The notes under the pieces: generated by a model | Databases searched by the model: none | What the model was told of the DNA's origin: nothing | The model's input: only the letters and a program-made list of their open reading frames with translations | Shown: one piece after another, positions 61,893 through 64,000 of the stretch | Position numbering within the stretch: the stretch's first letter is position 1 | Layout of the letters: each line of letters opens with the position of its first letter | Position numbers and translations under genes: made by a program | DNA from: Huaxiibacter chinensis | Lineage (GTDB): Bacteria; Pseudomonadota; Gammaproteobacteria; Enterobacterales; Enterobacteriaceae | NCBI RefSeq assembly: GCF_022171985.1 | Contig: NZ_JAJVHF010000006.1 | Coordinates: 62,001 to 126,000 of the forward strand | DNA length: 64,000 nucleotides | Reading direction: 5' to 3'

Positions 61893-62825
61893 ATGATTAT
61901 CGTTACCGGCGGCGCGGGCTTTATTGGCAGCAATATTATCAAGGCCCTCAATGATAAAGGCATCACCGATATTCTGGTGGTGGACAACCTGAAAGACGGC
62001 ACCAAGTTTGTTAACCTGGTGGACCTGAACATCGCTGACTACATGGATAAAGAAGACTTCCTTATCCAGATTATGGCGGGTGAAGATTTCGGCGAGATCG
62101 AGGCTATCTTCCACGAGGGCGCGTGCTCTTCCACCACCGAGTGGGACGGCAAGTACATGATGGATAACAACTATCAGTACTCAAAAGAGATCCTGCATTT
62201 CTGCCTGGAGCGTGAAATTCCCTTCCTGTACGCCTCTTCTGCGGCGACCTACGGCGGACGCACTTCTGACTTCATTGAATCCCGTGAATATGAGCAGCCG
62301 CTGAACGTCTACGGTTACTCCAAGTTCCTGTTCGACGAATACGTCCGTCAGGTTCTGCCAGAAGCAAACTCTCAGATTGTTGGCTTCCGTTACTTCAACG
62401 TCTATGGTCCGCGCGAAGGCCACAAAGGCAGCATGGCGAGCGTGGCGTTCCACCTGAACACCCAGCTTAATAATGGCGAAAGTCCGAAACTGTTCGAAGG
62501 CAGCGACGGCTTCAAGCGTGACTTCGTCTATGTGGGCGACGTGGCGGCCGTGAACCTGTGGTTCTGGGAAAACGGCGTGTCCGGTATCTTTAACCTGGGT
62601 ACCGGCCGTGCAGAGTCCTTCCAGGCCGTTGCGGATGCCGCGCTGGCATACCATAAAAAAGGCAGCCTCGAGTACATTCCGTTCCCGGAAAAACTGAAAG
62701 GCCGCTATCAGGCGTTTACCCAGGCTGACCTGACTAACCTGCGCAAAGCGGGCTATGACAAGCCGTTCAAGACCGTTGCCGAAGGCGTAACGGAATATAT
62801 GGCCTGGCTGAATCGCGACGCGTAA
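61893..62825 (+). CDS. hldD: ADP-L-glycero-D-manno-heptose 6-epimerase HldD
   Basis: Last enzyme of ADP-heptose synthesis for the LPS inner core. Extended short-chain dehydrogenase, 310 residues as in E. coli, with NADP-binding [10 protein letters not shown] near the start and catalytic Tyr140 and Lys144 (YGYSK). Other motifs: [20 protein letters not shown] and [22 protein letters not shown] 61893 is the family start; the frame is open 150 bases upstream without support. Two bases separate it from waaF; the three heptose genes form one operon. Confidence 0.97.
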   Translation: MIIVTGGAGFIGSNIIKALNDKGITDILVVDNLKDGTKFVNLVDLNIADYMDKEDFLIQIMAGEDFGEIEAIFHEGACSSTTEWDGKYMMDNNYQYSKEILHFCLEREIPFLYASSAATYGGRTSDFIESREYEQPLNVYGYSKFLFDEYVRQVLPEANSQIVGFRYFNVYGPREGHKGSMASVAFHLNTQLNNGESPKLFEGSDGFKRDFVYVGDVAAVNLWFWENGVSGIFNLGTGRAESFQAVADAALAYHKKGSLEYIPFPEKLKGRYQAFTQADLTNLRKAGYDKPFKTVAEGVTEYMAWLNRDA

Positions 62826-62827
62826 GT

Positions 62828-63874
62828 ATGAAAATTCTGGTGATCGGCCCGTCATGGGTGGGCGACATGATGATGTCGCAAAGTCTCTATCGCACGCTCA
62901 AGGCGCGTTATCCCCAGGCGATAATTGATGTGATGGCACCAGCCTGGTGCCGTCCGCTGTTATCGCGTATGCCGGAAGTGAACGAGGCGATCCCAATGCC
63001 GCTGGGCCATGGGGCGCTGGAAATCGGCGAACGCCGCGCGCTTGGTCATAGTCTGCGCGAAAAACGCTATGACCGCGCTTACGTCCTGCCCAACTCCTTT
63101 AAATCTGCCCTCGTGCCCTTCTTTGCGGGCGTGCCGCACCGCACCGGCTGGCGCGGGGAGATGCGCTACGGTCTACTAAACGACGCGCGCGTACTCGATA
63201 AAGACGCCTGGCCTCTGATGGTCGAGCGCTACGTGGCGCTGGCGTACGACAAAGGCGTGATGCGCAGCGCAAAAGATCTGCCGCAGCCGCTGTTGTGGCC
63301 GCAGTTACAGGTGAACGAGGGCGAGAAATCGCAGACCTGCGGTGCCTTTAATCTTTCGGCGGAACGCCCAATCGTAGGCTTTTGCCCTGGCGCGGAATTT
63401 GGCCCGGCGAAACGCTGGCCGCACTATCATTATGCGGAACTGGCGAAGCAGCTGATTGACGAAGGGTATCAAATTGTCCTGTTTGGCTCGGCGAAGGACC
63501 ACGAGGCAGGGAACGAAATCCTCGCTGCGCTCAGTACCGAACAGCAGGCCTGGTGCCGTAACCTGGCAGGGGAAACCCAGCTTGAGCAGGCGGTGATTCT
63601 GTTGGCCGCCTGCAAAGCGGTGGTGACCAATGACTCGGGCCTGATGCACGTAGCCGCGGCGCTTAACCGTCCGCTGGTGGCGCTGTATGGCCCAAGCAGT
63701 CCCGACTTTACGCCGCCTCTTTCCCATAAAGCGCGCGTCATTCGGCTGATCACCGGCTATCACAAAGTGCGAAAAGGCGATGCGGCTGAAGGATATCACC
63801 AGAGCCTGATCGACATTACGCCAGAACGTGTCCTTGAAGAGCTCAACGCGCTACTGTTGAGTGAAGAAGGATAA
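62828..63874 (+). CDS. waaF: LPS heptosyltransferase II WaaF
   Basis: Adds the second heptose to the LPS inner core on the cytoplasmic side of the inner membrane. GT9 family, 348 residues as in E. coli. Motifs: MKILVIGPSWVGDMMMSQSL at the start, GFCPGAEFGPAKRWPHYHYA, LAGETQLEQAVILLAACKAV and VTNDSGLMHVAAALNRPLVA, the nucleotide-sugar site. Downstream waaC follows after three bases. Confidence 0.97.
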   Translation: MKILVIGPSWVGDMMMSQSLYRTLKARYPQAIIDVMAPAWCRPLLSRMPEVNEAIPMPLGHGALEIGERRALGHSLREKRYDRAYVLPNSFKSALVPFFAGVPHRTGWRGEMRYGLLNDARVLDKDAWPLMVERYVALAYDKGVMRSAKDLPQPLLWPQLQVNEGEKSQTCGAFNLSAERPIVGFCPGAEFGPAKRWPHYHYAELAKQLIDEGYQIVLFGSAKDHEAGNEILAALSTEQQAWCRNLAGETQLEQAVILLAACKAVVTNDSGLMHVAAALNRPLVALYGPSSPDFTPPLSHKARVIRLITGYHKVRKGDAAEGYHQSLIDITPERVLEELNALLLSEEG

Positions 63875-63877
63875 CGA

Positions 63878-64000
63878 ATGCGGGTATTGATCGTTAAAAC
63901 CTCTTCAATGGGCGATGTGTTGCATACCCTCCCGTCGTTGACGGACGCTGTGCAGGCGATTCCCGGCATCCGTTTTGACTGGGTCGTGGAAGAAGGCTTT
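63878..64000 (+). CDS. waaC: LPS heptosyltransferase I WaaC, N-terminal part
   Basis: Adds the first heptose to Kdo2-lipid A. Only the first 41 codons are in the window, starting MRVLIVKTSSMGDVLHTLPS, the diagnostic GT9 N-terminus, and continuing IPGIRFDWVVEEGF. The family has about 320 residues; the cut is the window edge. ATG 63878 lies three bases after the waaF stop with GAAGAAGGATAAC as ribosome site. Confidence 0.93.
   Translation, partial: MRVLIVKTSSMGDVLHTLPSLTDAVQAIPGIRFDWVVEEGF

Overview
This window is chromosomal DNA from a gammaproteobacterium of the family Enterobacteriaceae, most likely of the Enterobacter/Klebsiella/Lelliottia type. Almost every protein is close to full-length E. 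coli K-12 proteins as I remember them. The gene order follows the K-12 segment running from the xylose genes, through yia, sel, mtl, lld, cysE-secB and gpmM, to the LPS heptose genes. Several accessory blocks differ from K-12. The genus is an inference from gene content; no rRNA or other marker is present.

Layout. (1) 1-7619: D-xylose regulon, with xylB (cut by the left edge) and xylA on the minus strand, divergent from the ABC transporter xylFGH and the activator xylR. (2) 7673-12754: bax, the periplasmic amylase malS with MalT-like boxes, avtA, and the ferredoxin-like ysaA. (3) 12755-21356: the IclR-type repressor yiaJ and a divergent eight-gene operon for 2,3-diketo-L-gulonate/ascorbate-type carbon sources. 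It has the Klebsiella-style order K-L-X1-X2-P-Q-R-S, in which a DUF4862 protein and an MFS carrier stand where K-12 has the TRAP transporter yiaMNO. (4) 21357-25766: an AraC regulator, a GPH sugar symporter and a cytoplasmic GH127 beta-L-arabinofuranosidase. (5) 25887-33533: yiaT, yiaU, aldB, a ROK sugar kinase where K-12 has yiaY, and the selenocysteine genes selAB. (6) 33849-40839: yibF, yibH, yibI, and the mannitol operon mtlADR with an array of CRP-like sites, then yibL. (7) 41093-46669: one 1858-residue gene that is richer in A+T than its neighbours, inserted between yibL and lldP. It encodes an N-terminal DUF4011-like region, a superfamily 1 helicase, a Vsr/DUF559-like nuclease and a DUF3320-like tail, the layout of the single-gene antiphage system Hhe. 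(8) 46940-50549: the L-lactate operon lldPRD with two LldR-like operators. (9) 50774-58374: trmL, then cysE-gpsA-secB-grxC-yibN on the minus strand, then gpmM-envC-yibQ on the plus strand. (10) 58375-64000: a family 2 glycosyltransferase, the threonine degradation pair tdh-kbl, and the heptose genes hldD-waaF-waaC (cut by the right edge).

How the genes work together. Much of the window is inducible carbon catabolism: xylose, diketogulonate/xylulose, L-arabinosides, mannitol and lactate. Each set carries its own regulator. The sugar routes meet at D-xylulose 5-phosphate (XylB; SgbH-SgbU-SgbE) or fructose 6-phosphate (MtlD). The last third is housekeeping: cysteine, phospholipid, protein export, glycolysis, septal hydrolase activation and LPS core. 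The best accessory candidate is the Hhe-like gene. A second theme is a family of GC-rich palindromes (CCCTCTCCC ... GGGAGAGGG, often with CCCTCACCC/GGGTGAGGG) at four intergenic positions. No tRNA, rRNA, CRISPR array, transposase or integrase was seen.
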